Assembly: GCA_946545765.1 (NCBI GenBank)
Contig: CAMNNS010000069.1
Location: 1-7,760, forward strand
Direction of reading: 5' to 3'
Length of the DNA: 7,760 nt
From: an uncultured Bacteroidales bacterium
GTDB taxonomy: Bacteria; Bacteroidota; Bacteroidia; Bacteroidales; UBA932
In this document: one piece after another, positions 6,771-7,760 of the stretch
Layout: every line of letters begins with the position of its first letter
Position numbering within the stretch: the stretch's first letter is position 1
Notes under the pieces: generated by a model
What the model saw: only the letters and a program-made list of their open reading frames with translations
The model's database searches: none
What the model was told of the DNA's origin: nothing
Position numbers and translations under genes: made by a program

Positions 6771-7533
6771 AAAGAAAATAGATTTAAAAAAGGGCAGTGA
6801 AACAGCAAAACAAGGTTTTAAGAATGAAAATGATGTTGTAAATATTTTTAATCACTGGAAAACCAACAAATTATCTCAAGATTGGTTAGTCGCCATGAAT
6901 TATGATTTAAATGATATAGAATATGTAAAAGCTGAAAAAATCAAAGGTTCATTTAAAGCAGATATTCAAGTTCAAGTAAGTATTACAATTAAATTAAAAA
7001 GTTTGGTAGATTGTCAAAACATTCAAGTTAAACTAGTTAGTAATGAAAAAGGATTCCATCAAATAGACAAAAGGTGGTTGTCAAAATATAATGAGTTATG
7101 GGATATACCTGATGATGTATATAAAATTTTACAACACTATACAGGCGAGTTATTGCCATACAAACAATACACAAAAGATAGCAGAAGAATGTTTTTAAAT
7201 GAAATGACAGCAAAAGAGCAAAAGTTATTAGTTGATTGGGTTAATAAAAATAAATATTTAATTGTAAGTGATATATTAAAAGGTAGAGGTAAATTTGCAG
7301 CAGAATGGGTTTTAGTCATTCAAAAGACATATATATTAAAATGGGTATTAAAACCAATAAATTTAGTTATGAATTTTTATCTACAAGGTGATGTAGAGAT
7401 AACAAGACGTGGAAACCTACATTTAGGAAAGATAACGATTCAAAGAAAAGGAGGTGATGGTGGTAGAGAAACATCTAAAATGTTGCAATTTAAACTCGAT
7501 CCAACAGAGCTTTTCAACTCTTCTAATTTATGA
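6757..7533 (+). CDS. HinP1I-like Type II restriction endonuclease (predicted GCGC specificity)
   Basis: This 258-residue protein matches my memory of R.HinP1I (about 247 residues, cuts G^CGC) along its whole length. Shared blocks include GSETAKQGFKNENDV from residue 13, QVKLVSNEKGF at 90-100, QIDKRWL, TGEL, RRMF, DILKGRGKFAAEWVLV and a C-terminal QRKGGDGGRET...LQFKLDPTELF (229-253). The PD-(D/E)xK-type core is visible as Asp69, twenty residues, then Gln90-Val-Lys92, matching the HinP1I/MspI SDX20QXK motif except that Ala68 replaces the Ser. About six extra residues precede the HinP1I-like N-terminus. The ATG at 6757 overlaps the methyltransferase by 14 bases in another frame, so translation probably depends on reading through the methyltransferase gene first. 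No controller protein gene is present. The stop overlaps the next gene's start. Family assignment is firm; the GCGC specificity is inferred from homology. Confidence 0.92.
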   Translation: MATYKKKIDLKKGSETAKQGFKNENDVVNIFNHWKTNKLSQDWLVAMNYDLNDIEYVKAEKIKGSFKADIQVQVSITIKLKSLVDCQNIQVKLVSNEKGFHQIDKRWLSKYNELWDIPDDVYKILQHYTGELLPYKQYTKDSRRMFLNEMTAKEQKLLVDWVNKNKYLIVSDILKGRGKFAAEWVLVIQKTYILKWVLKPINLVMNFYLQGDVEITRRGNLHLGKITIQRKGGDGGRETSKMLQFKLDPTELFNSSNL

Positions 7534-7760
7534 TGCAAAATCACGAGGCAAATATATTGATAATCAGGCTCTCAGCGATGGGTGATGTTGCAATTAGTGC
7601 ACCTCTTGTAAAAGCTTATGCATCTGCCAATCCCAGTTGCAATTTTTATATGGTTTCACAACCTCGGTTTGAGGCGATGTTTACCTGCAATGCTATAAAT
7701 AATAAAACCCATTTAACCCAGCAACCCGATAATCTTTACTATATTCCACTAAACACCAAA
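7530..7760 (+). CDS. Glycosyltransferase family 9 (ADP-heptose:LPS heptosyltransferase type), N-terminal part
   Basis: Seventy-seven codons are visible before the right edge. The N-terminus NILIIRLSAMGDVAISAPLV (residues 8-27) is the signature of GT9 enzymes, whose RLSxxGD segment forms part of the acceptor side of the active site. Asp19 corresponds to the catalytic Asp of WaaC by family knowledge. These cytoplasmic GT-B enzymes add heptose or a related sugar to the lipopolysaccharide inner core; the exact sugar cannot be told here. Two adjacent ATGs (7530 and 7533) are possible. The first shares ATGA with the endonuclease stop, and the second overlaps it by one base. GC content rises back to the flanking level here (one 60-base line counted at 45 percent). 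The gene probably followed the DUF4254 gene directly before the R-M cassette arrived. Confidence 0.88.
   Translation, partial: MMQNHEANILIIRLSAMGDVAISAPLVKAYASANPSCNFYMVSQPRFEAMFTCNAINNKTHLTQQPDNLYYIPLNTK

Larger units (their letters stand above)
5715..7529 (+). other. Putative horizontally acquired Type II restriction-modification cassette
   Basis: The segment holds an 87-base spacer, a C5-cytosine methyltransferase and a HinP1I-like endonuclease, all rightward, between two genes whose families suggest envelope metabolism. It is more AT-rich than its flanks. Hand-counted 60-base lines inside it (from 6241, 6421 and 7021) have 28, 22 and 30 percent GC. Lines outside (from 1921, 4621 and 7621) have 42, 40 and 45 percent. 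Leucine is mostly TTA and lysine AAA inside. No transposase, integrase, tRNA or convincing target duplication is visible, so the route of entry is unknown. The edges given are approximate. Confidence 0.6.

Noticed and set aside
5714..7538. Possible flanking direct repeats of the cassette: AATTTA then TGCAA at 5714-5730 and again at 7525-7538.
   Set aside because: The spacers differ (6 and 3 bases), the words are short and AT-rich, and chance is a sufficient explanation without an empty-site comparison.

Overview
The window looks like a low-GC Bacteroidetes chromosome, probably Bacteroidales. The evidence is a DUF4254-type protein (a family I associate with this phylum), starts that lack Shine-Dalgarno sequences, candidate TAnnTTTG-type -7 promoter boxes, and very tight gene spacing. 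The species cannot be told from the sequence.

Minus strand, positions 1-4037: three genes run leftward with short gaps (32 and 48 bases) and may form one transcription unit. In transcription order they are rsgA (ribosome small-subunit maturation GTPase), a DinF-like MATE efflux transporter, and an AspT/YidE-type transporter that runs off the left edge with 558 codons visible. A 72-base divergent gap (4038-4109) separates them from the rightward genes.

Plus strand, positions 4110-7760: a trans-isoprenyl diphosphate synthase is followed with no gap (TAAATG) by a DUF4254 protein. At the right edge is the start of a family 9 glycosyltransferase (heptosyltransferase type). These genes suggest an isoprenoid and cell-envelope glycan operon.

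A two-gene Type II restriction-modification cassette sits between the DUF4254 gene and the glycosyltransferase. It consists of a complete C5-cytosine methyltransferase and a HinP1I-like restriction endonuclease, overlapping by 14 bases. The cassette is visibly more AT-rich than its surroundings and is preceded by an 87-base spacer. That spacer carries a TAnnTTTG box inside a perfect 10-bp inverted repeat, followed at once by a perfect DnaA-box sequence. The endonuclease stop overlaps the glycosyltransferase start (ATGA), so a core envelope gene now appears to lie downstream of, and possibly coupled to, the endonuclease. The predicted specificity is GCGC, and no GCGC occurs anywhere in the window.

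No tRNA, rRNA, CRISPR array, insertion sequence or intrinsic terminator was found. No gene-free stretch exceeds about 90 bases. The R-M cassette belongs to known families; what may be new is its placement, its promoter-region architecture and an Ala-for-Ser change in the endonuclease active-site motif.
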